Positions 7,900-17,289 of a DNA stretch of 64,000 nucleotides are shown here, one piece after another. A model generated the notes under the pieces. The model worked only from the letters and a program-made list of their open reading frames with translations, searched no databases and was not told the DNA's origin. The stretch lies in contig OZ245780.1 in NCBI GenBank assembly GCA_965227905.1, forward strand, positions 558,001 through 622,000, written 5' to 3'. Each line of letters begins with the position of its first letter. Position 1 is the first letter of the stretch. The stretch comes from CBDDHT01 sp965227905 (GTDB lineage: Bacteria > Pseudomonadota > Alphaproteobacteria > Rhizobiales > Methyloligellaceae). The translations under genes were made by a program, and so were the position numbers.

Positions 7900-10146
7900 C
7901 TACTCCGCAGCTTCCTTCAACGCGAACGTTGGCTCATGCTCGCAAGCCCGGACGTCATAGGTGTATGCATTCTGCATGTCGAGACCGGTTGCAAGCTCTT
8001 CGCTGGGCCATTTCTGTTGTGCTATTTGCACGTCCATTTCCTTCACGCCAACCAAGGTCATGGCCTTCACAGTCAGTTTCGTACCGACCTCCAGCGGTTG
8101 AAAGACGAGGAGTGATGGGCCGCCGCTCCAGCCATTCGGGGAGACAAGAGCGAATTGGTCGTCACTTGCCGAAGGGGTGACACCGTTGTGGTCGAGCGCT
8201 CGCCCGACGAGCGCAGGTTCCCAATCGATCGCACGCTCCTTCGGTGTACTTTCAAGTCCAAGCCGGCATTCGAGCCACTCCATTGGTGTCCTGAAATAGG
8301 CACCGCCGTAGCTGATCCGTCGATGCCAATCGCAGGAGTGCAGCGCCATATCCAGGCGTTCGGAAACCGCTTCGTCGTTCCAATGGAAGAGGCAGGTGAG
8401 TTTGGTTCTCCCTGCGTGCGTTTTCTCGATGCTCGCAGAACCGTTCTCAAGGCGTGACTGAAACTCCACGCGCCTCCCGGGAATGAACAATGTGCCCTTG
8501 ATTACAGCCGCCGGATCGAACTCTGTGTTGTCGTGGAAGACGAGTGTCATGCCAACGAGCGATATCTTCTCTACGACACCATCGATGTGCCTGCCCCCGG
8601 CCAAACTAATCTGAACGGGTAGGGGGATAATGAAACGATAGTCAGGCCGTCGATTGCGGGCGCAACGCGCCGAGTCCCGAATGACCAAGAGCGCAATGAA
8701 GGCATTGAACACGGCCCACATGCATACGAACCCGATCAAGCCACGGGGATACTGGGCGAGCAGTTTCTGTGGAGGATCGATCACGCAGTAGATCAGTGCG
8801 CCGACACTCAGCAGGAGAACGGTTATCTGAGGGATCAGCAGGTAGAGCTGTAAGTGTCCAATAAATTCCTTCGAAGACACATGCCATTTGATGCGTTTCC
8901 GGAAAACACCGAACGTCGATGCGATAAACACCGGGAACCGCGCCATGCACAATTGCTCATTGATGTGCATACGCAGGTTGCCGCGGCCCATCTCCTCGAA
9001 GCACAGATAGGTCGCCAAGAAATATGGGATGAAGAACCAGAAAAAATCGGCCGTCGGTCCGATGGGAGCAATGCCGGTGAAAAGAACGATCGGGGGCGTC
9101 AGATAGAATACCAGCCGGACCCAGCCCTCAAGATAAAGGAACCCGAGATAGGAGTAGCAGATGCGCTGCGCCAATGTCAGGTTTTTGCAGAATGGTAGGC
9201 CTTCCTCTCGGCACGATTGGACATTGCCTTGTCCCCAACGCAGCCGCTGCTTTTGATATTCCCCCATGTCGGTTGGTGCGACGCCATACGCAAGTGGCAA
9301 TGGATAATAGACAGACTTATAGCCGAGTTTCTGAACCTTGATCGCGAGATGCATATCCTCGGTAACCGTCTCCTCCGGAAATCCGCCGATCGCATCGACA
9401 GCACTCCGGCGAACAACGGTCGATGTGCCGCAGCATGTCGTGGCGCCCCAATAGTCGCGCCCGGCCTGTCCGATCTGAAAGAAGGCCGACTGATCGTGCC
9501 ACAGCAAACCCCGGTCCTCATCGTTGCGATACTGGAATGCTGTGATGTTGTAGTAGTCTTGCGGTGCCTGCACAAAAGCCACATCGGGATCAGTGAAGTA
9601 GCCAAGCAAAGTGTGCAGATAGTTGCGTTGTGCGATGTGATCGCAATCGATCACCGCTATAAAGTCGGCTGTGCTGTGTTTGAGTGCGTTGTTGAGGTTG
9701 CCCGGTTTGGCGCCGATATTGTCTTCTCGGGTCAAGTAGTGACATCCGAGTTCCGTCGCCAGCATCTGCATCTCGGGCCGATTCCCATCGTCGAGCAGCC
9801 ACGTCTCATGCGGATAGGCTATGTTCATGGCCGCCTGAACGGTCCGGCGCACCATGGGTAGACTCTCATTATAGGTCGGGACGAAAACATCGACATCGAG
9901 GCCGTCGGGTGCAACGGTCGGATGCCTCTCCCTGACTTGCCACGACAGAAAGAACACCATGCAACTCAGGACCAGACAGAAGATCTCCGCCGTATAGAAC
10001 ACGATCGAGAAAACTGGTGCATCGGGGTTAAAGACCGTCAGGCGCCAAAGGAAATAGGGGATCGCTGCACAGAGGAACAGAAGGCCAAACACAACCCTGA
10101 CCCGGTGCCGGTCACGATGGCGCTTATAAAAGGTCTTCAGATCCAT
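7900..10146 (-). CDS. bcsA: BcsA-like cellulose synthase catalytic subunit (GT2 + PilZ-like domain)
   Basis: 748 aa inner-membrane processive glycosyltransferase. Two N-terminal membrane helices (about 18-38 and 47-69) precede a GT2 domain with the full catalytic set: Asp119/Asp120 (LLDDGNR), DCD at 167-169, TED at 272-274 and QRLRW at 300-304. C-terminal helices and a PilZ-like region follow. In that region RxxxR is present (RPDYR) but the usual [D/N]xSxxG loop reads KISLVG, so c-di-GMP binding may be weak or lost. A further C-terminal region of about 130 aa is unassigned. No bcsB, bcsZ or bcsC is adjacent; only the BcsS-like gene follows. The product is likely cellulose or a related beta-glucan. 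Confidence 0.85.
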   Translation of the reverse strand: MDLKTFYKRHRDRHRVRVVFGLLFLCAAIPYFLWRLTVFNPDAPVFSIVFYTAEIFCLVLSCMVFFLSWQVRERHPTVAPDGLDVDVFVPTYNESLPMVRRTVQAAMNIAYPHETWLLDDGNRPEMQMLATELGCHYLTREDNIGAKPGNLNNALKHSTADFIAVIDCDHIAQRNYLHTLLGYFTDPDVAFVQAPQDYYNITAFQYRNDEDRGLLWHDQSAFFQIGQAGRDYWGATTCCGTSTVVRRSAVDAIGGFPEETVTEDMHLAIKVQKLGYKSVYYPLPLAYGVAPTDMGEYQKQRLRWGQGNVQSCREEGLPFCKNLTLAQRICYSYLGFLYLEGWVRLVFYLTPPIVLFTGIAPIGPTADFFWFFIPYFLATYLCFEEMGRGNLRMHINEQLCMARFPVFIASTFGVFRKRIKWHVSSKEFIGHLQLYLLIPQITVLLLSVGALIYCVIDPPQKLLAQYPRGLIGFVCMWAVFNAFIALLVIRDSARCARNRRPDYRFIIPLPVQISLAGGRHIDGVVEKISLVGMTLVFHDNTEFDPAAVIKGTLFIPGRRVEFQSRLENGSASIEKTHAGRTKLTCLFHWNDEAVSERLDMALHSCDWHRRISYGGAYFRTPMEWLECRLGLESTPKERAIDWEPALVGRALDHNGVTPSASDDQFALVSPNGWSGGPSLLVFQPLEVGTKLTVKAMTLVGVKEMDVQIAQQKWPSEELATGLDMQNAYTYDVRACEHEPTFALKEAAE

Positions 10147-10413
10147 ACGCCCTACTCGAAACGTTGTGCGTGAGAATTCAGGTCAGGTGGATTGTTGGCC
10201 GCAGAAGTGAGTCTTGCGGCCAGACAGGTGCGTCTTCGATTCCCTCAGGTCCCTCAGTTTTTCACATATGGCAAGAAACCGGCTCTCAAATCAACGTTAA
10301 CCTCCGCACATAAGTGGAACGTCGTTAAACGATTACAATTCAGGGTCTTGTAGCACTTTCATCAAGCTATATTGTAAGGCTGGCGTTGTAACGGAGCGGG
10401 ATCTGCCGACCCA

Positions 10414-10803
10414 ATGGTATTGCGACAAGGAAACAGACGGGATGTGCTTCTTGGGATGGCCAGTATGGCGGCGATCTCGGCCGGAGCTGCTTCACCGTCA
10501 TTGGCATTGTCGGCACCCACTGGCGGGGCAGCCGTACTTCAACGTTTCCTGAACGATTGCCGTCTACCTGCTGGCCTCGATATCGCAAAAGCCGCATCTG
10601 CAGCGCGACCTGAAACAATTGCGGTATTGGACAACATGCTCGACCGTCGATGTTCTCCCGATCGGTCGCCTGACATCCACACATGTCTTATGAACCGACG
10701 GCATTCCGATCTGATGAAGTCGGCTCTTGTGTGGGCGGATGGTTGGGTGATTGCCGAAATCGAAGCTGCTGCCTGCCACCGGCTGCACGAATTATCGCAA
10801 TAG
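10414..10803 (+). CDS. Small Tat-signal protein, first gene of a probable oxidoreductase operon
   Basis: 129 aa. A twin-arginine-like start (NRRDVLLGMASMAAISAG) suggests export as a folded protein. The mature part is helical with three Cys and ends in ALVWADGWVIAEIEAAACHRLHEL. It lies 15 bp before the dioxygenase gene, which is followed closely by a GMC oxidoreductase. Small Tat proteins at this position often escort FAD-dependent GMC enzymes (gluconate or fructose dehydrogenase small subunits), and the C-terminal helix loosely recalls those. That is inference; no family is firmly recognised. Confidence 0.6.
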   Translation: MVLRQGNRRDVLLGMASMAAISAGAASPSLALSAPTGGAAVLQRFLNDCRLPAGLDIAKAASAARPETIAVLDNMLDRRCSPDRSPDIHTCLMNRRHSDLMKSALVWADGWVIAEIEAAACHRLHELSQ

Positions 10804-10818
10804 GACACAACAAAGGCC

Positions 10819-11535
10819 ATGCATTCCAAGCATCAGTTCACTCCGACGCCATCGACAAATCGGTACGAGTATGCCTTGCCGGATTCGCCGCGCCACTCGC
10901 GCCGATCAGCAATCCGTGCGGGAGTGACACTGTTTGCAACTCTGTGGTCAGGAGTGGCTCTCGCGAGTCCTTTGCGCAAAGGGACACCTCCGTTGATCAA
11001 GGGGCCGTTCTATCCGGAAGGCGATGATAGGCCGGAGGATCGCGACGCAAATCTGGCCAAGCGCGACGATCATCCAATAGATGCCGTCGGCGAGACCATC
11101 GATCTTGTTGGCAAGGTCATCAGCACTGATGGCAATTCCGTACCAGGTGCCATCGTCGAGATCTGGCACGCCGATAGCCAAGGTCTGTATCACCATCCGG
11201 CCGATCCCAATAAGGGCAAGCGCGATGATGGTTTTCAAGGGTTCGGTCAAACACGAACAGACTCAAAAGGGCGCTTTGCATTTCGGACAATCAAGCCGGG
11301 CAGCTATCCCATCGATGCCACGACCATCCGCACACCGCATATCCATATCAATGTCATTGCCGATGGTCACCAAGCGCTTGCAACGCAGTTGTTCTTCGCG
11401 GGCGAGCCGCTCAATGAGCAGGACATTATCCTCAAACAGCTGCAGGCGGTTGAGCAAGAGAAGTTGACATTGGATTTTCATTCGACAGGTGAGGGACGAC
11501 CCAAACGCGGCTCCGTCGATATTGTTCTTGCCTAG
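10819..11535 (+). CDS. Exported intradiol ring-cleavage dioxygenase family protein
   Basis: 238 aa. A twin-arginine pair (SRRSAIRAGVTLF, from residue 28) and a hydrophobic stretch ending near ALAS50 suggest export. The mature part has GPFYPEGDDRPEDRDANL, GAIVEIWHADSQGLYHHP and TPHIHINV. The four non-haem Fe(III) ligands expected for protocatechuate 3,4-dioxygenase-type enzymes are visible: Tyr124, Tyr163, His174 and His176. Exported members of this family are common but their substrates are mostly unknown. It sits between a small Tat protein and a GMC oxidoreductase on the same strand, which suggests joint extracytoplasmic oxidation of a phenolic or alcohol substrate. Confidence 0.85.
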   Translation: MHSKHQFTPTPSTNRYEYALPDSPRHSRRSAIRAGVTLFATLWSGVALASPLRKGTPPLIKGPFYPEGDDRPEDRDANLAKRDDHPIDAVGETIDLVGKVISTDGNSVPGAIVEIWHADSQGLYHHPADPNKGKRDDGFQGFGQTRTDSKGRFAFRTIKPGSYPIDATTIRTPHIHINVIADGHQALATQLFFAGEPLNEQDIILKQLQAVEQEKLTLDFHSTGEGRPKRGSVDIVLA

Positions 11536-11554
11536 GGTCTTCGAGGTATAGCGT

Positions 11555-13015
11555 GTGTTCATAGATTTCCGCTCATTGCCTCAAAGCGAACAAATCGAGG
11601 CTGACCTCTGCATCGTGGGTGGCGGGATCGCCGGAATTTCGATCGCGCTGGAGTTCCTCAACACAGATATCAGCGTGTGTCTTGTCGAGAGTGGTAGCTT
11701 TGATCCGGAACTCGAAACACAGGCGCTCTATGCTGGCGAAAGTGTCGGACTCCCGCATACCGACCTGGACGCCTGCCGCATGCGCTATCTGGGCGGCAGC
11801 TCGAACTGCTGGAATGGCTGGTGCGTTCCCTTCGATCCGCACGACTTCGAGCAACGTTCCTGGGTCCCCTACAGCGGGTGGCCGATTGGCCTAGATAATC
11901 TCAATCCCTATTACGAACGGGCACATTCTGTCTGCGGCCTTGGGCCATTGCTCTATGATGATGAAATGTGGACTCGTCTGGGATTGAACGGGCCCGCTTT
12001 CGCAGCAGAGAAGTTGAGGGCCAGTTTCTGGCAGCACAGCACGACACTGCGGTTTGGAGAGAAATTTCGTGACCGGCTGGCCCGCGCGAAAAATGTTCGC
12101 GTTCTCTTGAACGCCAATCTCGTCGACATCACAACCGACGATACTGCGTCGGATGTCGAGAGCATTGCTGTGCGTGACCTTAGCGGCAAGTCGGGTCGGA
12201 TTAGAGCAAAGCACTACATTCTCGCGACGGGCGGTATTGAGAATGCGCGCGCCTTGCTTCTCTCGAGAAGAGTCGAATCCAACGGTATCGGAAATCGTAA
12301 CGATACTGTCGGGCGCTACTTCATGGAGCATCCGTACAGTATCTGTGGCATTGCGATTTCTCGACCGACGGCACTCAATCCCGCTATCGACAAACAAGTC
12401 GGTTCGGTCAAGGTCAGTGTCGGTCTCAAAACGGGCGCTGGCATCCAGCAACGACAGGAAGTCGTAGGTGCGATGGCCATACTGGATGCCAATCAAAAGG
12501 TCGATCATCTGTTTGCACGCTCCGGAGCGCTGCCTGAGCCAGCGAGCGGCCAGTCACGCTATGCCTTCATTGCGCAATCGGAACAGGTTCCCGACCCCCA
12601 TAGCAGGGTCACGCTATCTGACGCACGCGATGCACTTGGATTGAACGCACCGCGTCTCGACTGGAGAATGAATGAGACCGATAAGCGATCTATCATAGTT
12701 CTGGTCGAACAGATCGGAGCGGAGCTGGCGCGCCTCGGTCTGGGCCGAGCGCGTCTGGCAGACTGGCTGATGGAAGACGGAGCCTATTGGGGCGTTGTGG
12801 CAGGCAATCATCATATGGGAACCACCCGAATGGGCGACGATCCCCGCGTGAGTGTGGTCGATCGGGATTGCCGGGTCCATGGCTATAGAAATCTGCACAT
12901 CGCAGGCTCTTCCGTTTTCACGACATCAAGCTTTGCGAACCCCACGCTGACCATTGTTGCATTGGCGTTGCGTCTGTCCGATATGACGAAAAAGAGACTT
13001 GCTGGTCGCGTTTGA
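11555..13015 (+). CDS. GMC-type FAD-dependent oxidoreductase
   Basis: 486 aa from a GTG. The N-terminal FAD-binding motif DLCIVGGGIAGIS is followed by GGSSNCWNGWCVPFD (the family's FAD-contact loop). The C-terminus has GNHHMGTTRMGDD and a final SSFANPTLTIVALALR, where the His and Asn regions correspond to the GMC catalytic site. It probably oxidises an alcohol or sugar. It has no signal peptide; export by hitch-hiking with the small Tat protein at 10414 is possible but unproven. It starts 20 bp after the dioxygenase stop, consistent with one operon. Confidence 0.85.
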   Translation: MFIDFRSLPQSEQIEADLCIVGGGIAGISIALEFLNTDISVCLVESGSFDPELETQALYAGESVGLPHTDLDACRMRYLGGSSNCWNGWCVPFDPHDFEQRSWVPYSGWPIGLDNLNPYYERAHSVCGLGPLLYDDEMWTRLGLNGPAFAAEKLRASFWQHSTTLRFGEKFRDRLARAKNVRVLLNANLVDITTDDTASDVESIAVRDLSGKSGRIRAKHYILATGGIENARALLLSRRVESNGIGNRNDTVGRYFMEHPYSICGIAISRPTALNPAIDKQVGSVKVSVGLKTGAGIQQRQEVVGAMAILDANQKVDHLFARSGALPEPASGQSRYAFIAQSEQVPDPHSRVTLSDARDALGLNAPRLDWRMNETDKRSIIVLVEQIGAELARLGLGRARLADWLMEDGAYWGVVAGNHHMGTTRMGDDPRVSVVDRDCRVHGYRNLHIAGSSVFTTSSFANPTLTIVALALRLSDMTKKRLAGRV

Positions 13016-13253
13016 GACCGGCCGGCCCGAAGTCGCCATTCGATGTGAAATTCGTATCGAACCGATATTCGCTTTCTTTTCCCGGAACTTGAAACTGCAG
13101 GCGAAACTGGAATCGTCGCTCATGCGACAATCCCATCTTTCGTTTCTTTTTATTGGTGTTATTCTCAATCATCATATCCTTGGCAGGACGGATGAAGCAC
13201 TCAAAGCCTTGAAGGTCTGGGTAGGATCTTAAGGGCGGAAATGCGGCATCGTT

Positions 13254-14948
13254 GTGCGTTGGATTCTGTTTGCGTTTGTCTTGTTAAGTTTCGCATGTGT
13301 CGGACAGGTTCCGGCTTTCGCGAAGCCAGAAGCTCTGTTGAGCGCGCGCCTCGGCGCAGCCGCCCTCGTCCGTGGAAAATTCGATCAGGCTTTGGCTGCA
13401 TATGTCGCAGCGCTCAAATCGGAGCGTCTCGAGGACTATGAGCGTGCGTATATCCTGAATGATCGCGGTGTGGTGCATTGGCGAATGCGCCGGCTACAGA
13501 CCGCGGTCGCCGACTTCAATCAGGCCATCGCGCTCTATCCGGAGTTTGCAGAGGCCTTCAACAATCGTGGTTTGGTCCTCAGCGCGATCGGTCTGCCCAA
13601 TGAAGCGCTCGCCGACTTTCGCCGCGCGGTGATGCTCGCCCCGAGATATGCCGCCGCATACAACAATCGCGGTAATGCTCTCTATACGACAGGGAAGTAC
13701 CAGGCTGCCTTGAAGTCTTTCGGTCAGGCCATCGCCCTCATGCCTTCCAGTGGCGTTCCCTATGTTGGACGCGGCAAGACACAGATTGCATTGGGTCGCC
13801 CGTTCGCGGCCATGCGCGAGCTCAACCGCGCTCTGGCCCTCAGTCCTCGTTCCATGACCGCCTATCGCGCACGCGGCGATGCTTTCCTGGCAACGCGGAA
13901 TTATGCGCGGGCGATTGCGGACTACAGCCAGGCTATCACCTACGCGCCAAAAGAGCCGCGCGGTTATCTTGCCAGAGCGAGTGCCTACACCCGTGCAAAG
14001 AAGTACACGCTCGCGGTTCGGGACCTGAACAAAGCTGTCAAACTGGGCGGTCGCAAACCCGAAGCCCTTGAGCTTCTCGGATTCGTCAAAACCCAATTCA
14101 AAGATTACAGCAGTGCCAACGCTTATCTCTCCCAAGCCATCGCGCTCGATCCCGAAAACGCACGCGCGCTCGTGCTCCGTGCACGCGCTTTGATGCATCT
14201 TGGTTCGCCGAATGACGGTTTGAACGACATCAACAAGGCCATATCGGCGCTGCCTGCCAGCGTAGAAGCTCTGAACATTCGCGCCGAGATTCACGAAGCT
14301 TTGGGAAAGAAGGATGAAGCCATTGCCGATTTTCGACAGGCTCTATCCCGCGATCCGTCGAATGCCAACGGACGTTCTGGCCTGAAACGCCTGACAGGGG
14401 ATGAGCCAGAGGCGTCTGTGGCGGCCCAGCCTCTGGGGCCTGCTCAAGATGGTTGGGTGGTTAGGCAGATAGCGCCGAAGCGCTTTGTCGCAACACATCC
14501 GGACTATCCGAAAGTCCGCGCTCGACCGGAAATGTATGGCCCCGGGGTTCCCGAAATCATGGCATGGACGGTTCTCAAAAAGCCCATCGCAGACATAGGT
14601 CTGCTGCGCTATTTCGCTGGCATTGAAGCTGGCGGGAACAACGGCTCGAAGGCCGAGAGAACAGAATATGTTGCAATCGTCGACCTGCGGCAAAATGGCA
14701 TCGTCGCAATTGAGCCCTATCGGTGGGGTGCGCGGAAAGCGAAGTGGAAATGGACGCCAACGGCTGTTGTCGTTACCGATCCGGACGGTATGTCCAACGA
14801 AGTCCGGCTCCGTAAACCGCGTGTGGTCGTTCCACGGAAACCCCGCCGCAAAAGTGTGCGGAGGCGGCAAGGACAGCGGCTGTTCCAGCCAAATGAGCGC
14901 CGCTACTATCGCCGATGGGGACAACGGCGATACTTCCGCCGATTTTGA
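13254..14948 (+). CDS. Secreted tetratricopeptide-repeat protein with Arg-rich tail
   Basis: 564 aa from a GTG. A signal peptide (about 1-23, ending PAFA) is followed by roughly nine to ten TPR units, recognisable by recurring patterns such as A..NRG.....G....AL.DF..A..L.P. The repeats end near residue 380. A globular region with ...RPEMYGPGVPEIMAW and AIVDLRQNGIVAIEPYRWG follows, then a very basic tail (KPRRKSVRRRQGQR...RRYFRRF). The TPR part should be a periplasmic protein-binding scaffold. The tail may bind anionic polymer or nucleic acid. The function is unknown and no partner is evident nearby. Confidence 0.85.
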   Translation: MRWILFAFVLLSFACVGQVPAFAKPEALLSARLGAAALVRGKFDQALAAYVAALKSERLEDYERAYILNDRGVVHWRMRRLQTAVADFNQAIALYPEFAEAFNNRGLVLSAIGLPNEALADFRRAVMLAPRYAAAYNNRGNALYTTGKYQAALKSFGQAIALMPSSGVPYVGRGKTQIALGRPFAAMRELNRALALSPRSMTAYRARGDAFLATRNYARAIADYSQAITYAPKEPRGYLARASAYTRAKKYTLAVRDLNKAVKLGGRKPEALELLGFVKTQFKDYSSANAYLSQAIALDPENARALVLRARALMHLGSPNDGLNDINKAISALPASVEALNIRAEIHEALGKKDEAIADFRQALSRDPSNANGRSGLKRLTGDEPEASVAAQPLGPAQDGWVVRQIAPKRFVATHPDYPKVRARPEMYGPGVPEIMAWTVLKKPIADIGLLRYFAGIEAGGNNGSKAERTEYVAIVDLRQNGIVAIEPYRWGARKAKWKWTPTAVVVTDPDGMSNEVRLRKPRVVVPRKPRRKSVRRRQGQRLFQPNERRYYRRWGQRRYFRRF

Positions 14949-15159
14949 CGGTCGAATTAACCTCGACCGCGCACTGAACGTTGATCGCAATCGACTCCAC
15001 CAGTTTGCAGACCATAGATCCTTGATGCGACGCAGGAATGGCCGGCGGCCACTAGAAATCCGCCAGCAATAGATGTCCTGTATTCGGTTTTTCCAGTAGG
15101 CGAACGCGGGAATTCCGACTAATTTGTGCCAATTCCGGTGTGGTTGGGAGATTGAGACG

Positions 15160-16044
15160 ATGGTGCGTTGCTTACCCCTGTTTGCGGGCTTGTTGGTCTT
15201 GGCTGTCGGGAGTCCGAACGCGCCGTCTCATGCAAGTGCCTGTGCTGTCGATGAATATGACCACAATGGGTCGACCATGGAATATCAGGTCTGCGATGGA
15301 GGCGAGATTACGATCTCATATACGCGCCCGCGCAGCGGATTGCGCCCCCATGGTGTCAGAGAGGGAACACTGCTCTTCAATGGTACCGAGGGCCGAAACG
15401 GCCGGATTTCCGGCCAGGCCCGCATCTTTAACAATCGTTGCGGAGAGATCGCCTATTCCGTATCCGGCACATCGCGAGGCGGGTCCATCGTGCTCAACGG
15501 ACAGGCGCCGGTTCGCAACAAGAGCTGTCGCGTGACACGTTACCGGCCCGACCGGCTGCTCTTCACGCTTCTTGGTGGTGCACCAGTGCAGAATCCCGGA
15601 GGAGGCGTGGGAACAGGGAATGGAACACAGGCTCCGGTAACGCCGACCTGCCCGGCCGGATACACGCTACAGGGCGGGCAATGCATCAAGAATGTATCGG
15701 CCGCTCCGACACCGACCTGTCCGACGGGCTACACCTATATACGCGGACGATGTGTACAGAATTCAAACATCCCCCAACAGGACAATGGGGCTCAGCGGCT
15801 TGCCAACGCGATTGCCGGCACCAAGTGGTGGTATCACTGGAAAGGATCGCGCGACCATTTTCCGTTTGGTAGGAACGGTATGATGGAAGGCCCCTGGAAG
15901 GGCGTGCCATGGGTTGCGAAGGATGCCACCACGGTCCATCTCCAAGGTGCCAATGGTGGTGTGATGGTGCTTCGCTTTACCGGAACCCACCGCTTTGACA
16001 CCCACGACTGGGATGGCACGCCGGCCTGGGGCGTACGCCAGTAG
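15160..16044 (+). CDS. Secreted Cys-rich protein with two CPxGY repeats
   Basis: 294 aa from ATG 15160, chosen because GGGAG precedes it at a good distance and a signal peptide follows (to about PSHASA). The first domain has several Cys and an EYQVCDGGEITISYTRPR strand pattern. The middle has two short repeats, TCPAGYTLQGGQCIKN and TCPTGYTYIRGRCVQN, joined by Gly/Thr/Pro-rich linkers. The C-terminal domain (AGTKWWYHWKG ... LRFTGTHRFDTHDW) looks like a small beta-barrel. Such proteins are common in Hyphomicrobiales periplasm, without known function. Neighbours give no clue. Confidence 0.75.
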   Translation: MVRCLPLFAGLLVLAVGSPNAPSHASACAVDEYDHNGSTMEYQVCDGGEITISYTRPRSGLRPHGVREGTLLFNGTEGRNGRISGQARIFNNRCGEIAYSVSGTSRGGSIVLNGQAPVRNKSCRVTRYRPDRLLFTLLGGAPVQNPGGGVGTGNGTQAPVTPTCPAGYTLQGGQCIKNVSAAPTPTCPTGYTYIRGRCVQNSNIPQQDNGAQRLANAIAGTKWWYHWKGSRDHFPFGRNGMMEGPWKGVPWVAKDATTVHLQGANGGVMVLRFTGTHRFDTHDWDGTPAWGVRQ

Positions 16045-16176
16045 TGCAATCCGGCTCAGAGCTTTTCGAACGCGTCGCATTATCCGTTGCCCTTGAAGCT
16101 ACCGAGCGATAGGTAGATATCGGTGACTCTCTGCGCCTGATCAGGCAGGCCTCCAAAAAACGAAGCGAGGAATGGG

Positions 16177-17286
16177 ATGCGGACGGATGTCCTCATTGTC
16201 GGAGGCGGCCTTTCCGGGTTAGCGCTTGCCGACCGATTGTCTTCAGCGGGAATGGATTATCTTGTTGCCGAGGCCCGCGAACGTCTCGGCGGACGCATCC
16301 TTACGAAGACAATTTCGGGACAGGACGATCAGGCTGGTTTTGATCTCGGACCCGCTTGGTTCTGGCCGGGACAACCGCGAATGGCAGGCCTTGCGGACCG
16401 GTTTGGCCTGACCGTATTCGAGCAATATGCGGACGGCGACATTCTGGCGGAGGACCAACAGGGGCGGGTTCAGCGGGGTGCCGGATTTGCATCGATGGCG
16501 GGATCGCTGCGCATGGCGGGCGGGCTTTCTGCTGCGATTTCCGGATTGCGGGAACAACTCGATCCCGCCCGCGTAATGATGGAAGTCACAGCCACAAGGA
16601 TCGTCCGCGATGGTGCGGTCATTCAAACCACGCTCGCATGTCGAGATGACTCTGTCTTGGAAATTGAGAGTACGGCAGTCGTTTTAGCCATGCCGCCGCG
16701 CGTGGTGGCAGAGACAATCACTTTCGAAAACGGCCTTCCCGAGACTGCACTGTCGGCCATGCGCCGTATACCGACCTGGATGGCGGGAGAGGCAAAGATC
16801 GTTGCGGTGTACGATCGCCCGTTTTGGCGAAACCAAGGTCTGTCGGGCGACGCGATGAGTCGCGCGGGGCCGATGGTCGAGATCCATGACGCGTCGCCGG
16901 CAGAAGGTGGTCCCTATGCGCTCTTTGGGTTCGTCGGCGTTCCGGCCGAGCCTCGCCAGGCCCACCGAGACAAAGTGTTGGCGCTGGCAGAAGAGCAGTT
17001 GGTCAGGTTATTCGGAAACATTGCTGCAAACGCAGAGGAGATCGTCTTGCAGGATTGGGCTGGCGATCCGTTCACAGCCACGCGATTGGATTGGACTCCC
17101 TTGGGGCAGCATCCAGCCTATGGTCTTCCAACCGCTCTTGCCGGTCTTTGGGATGGCCGGTTGATCATGGGATCGACGGAAGTCGCGCGCGACTTCGGTG
17201 GATATCTAGAAGGTGCTTTGGAAGCCTCGGAAGCGTCTGCGGCTCAACTATCAGCATTGTTCGACTTGCAGCCGTCGCTTTCGTGA
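16177..17286 (+). CDS. Flavin-containing amine oxidase family protein
   Basis: 369 aa. The N-terminus has the dinucleotide-binding motif VLIVGGGLSGLALADRL and the second FAD contact ARERLGGRI. A GPAWFWPGQPRM loop follows, and the C-terminal FAD motif is GLPTALAGLWDGRLIMGSTEVA...GGYLEGALEASEASA. This is the flavin monoamine oxidase/protoporphyrinogen oxidase-like fold. There is no signal peptide, so it is probably cytoplasmic. It is shorter than the usual 430-500 aa, with a compact substrate domain. The substrate is probably an amine but this is uncertain. It converges on the DUF4198 gene with only a 3 bp gap. Confidence 0.8.
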   Translation: MRTDVLIVGGGLSGLALADRLSSAGMDYLVAEARERLGGRILTKTISGQDDQAGFDLGPAWFWPGQPRMAGLADRFGLTVFEQYADGDILAEDQQGRVQRGAGFASMAGSLRMAGGLSAAISGLREQLDPARVMMEVTATRIVRDGAVIQTTLACRDDSVLEIESTAVVLAMPPRVVAETITFENGLPETALSAMRRIPTWMAGEAKIVAVYDRPFWRNQGLSGDAMSRAGPMVEIHDASPAEGGPYALFGFVGVPAEPRQAHRDKVLALAEEQLVRLFGNIAANAEEIVLQDWAGDPFTATRLDWTPLGQHPAYGLPTALAGLWDGRLIMGSTEVARDFGGYLEGALEASEASAAQLSALFDLQPSLS

Positions 17287-17289
17287 AGA

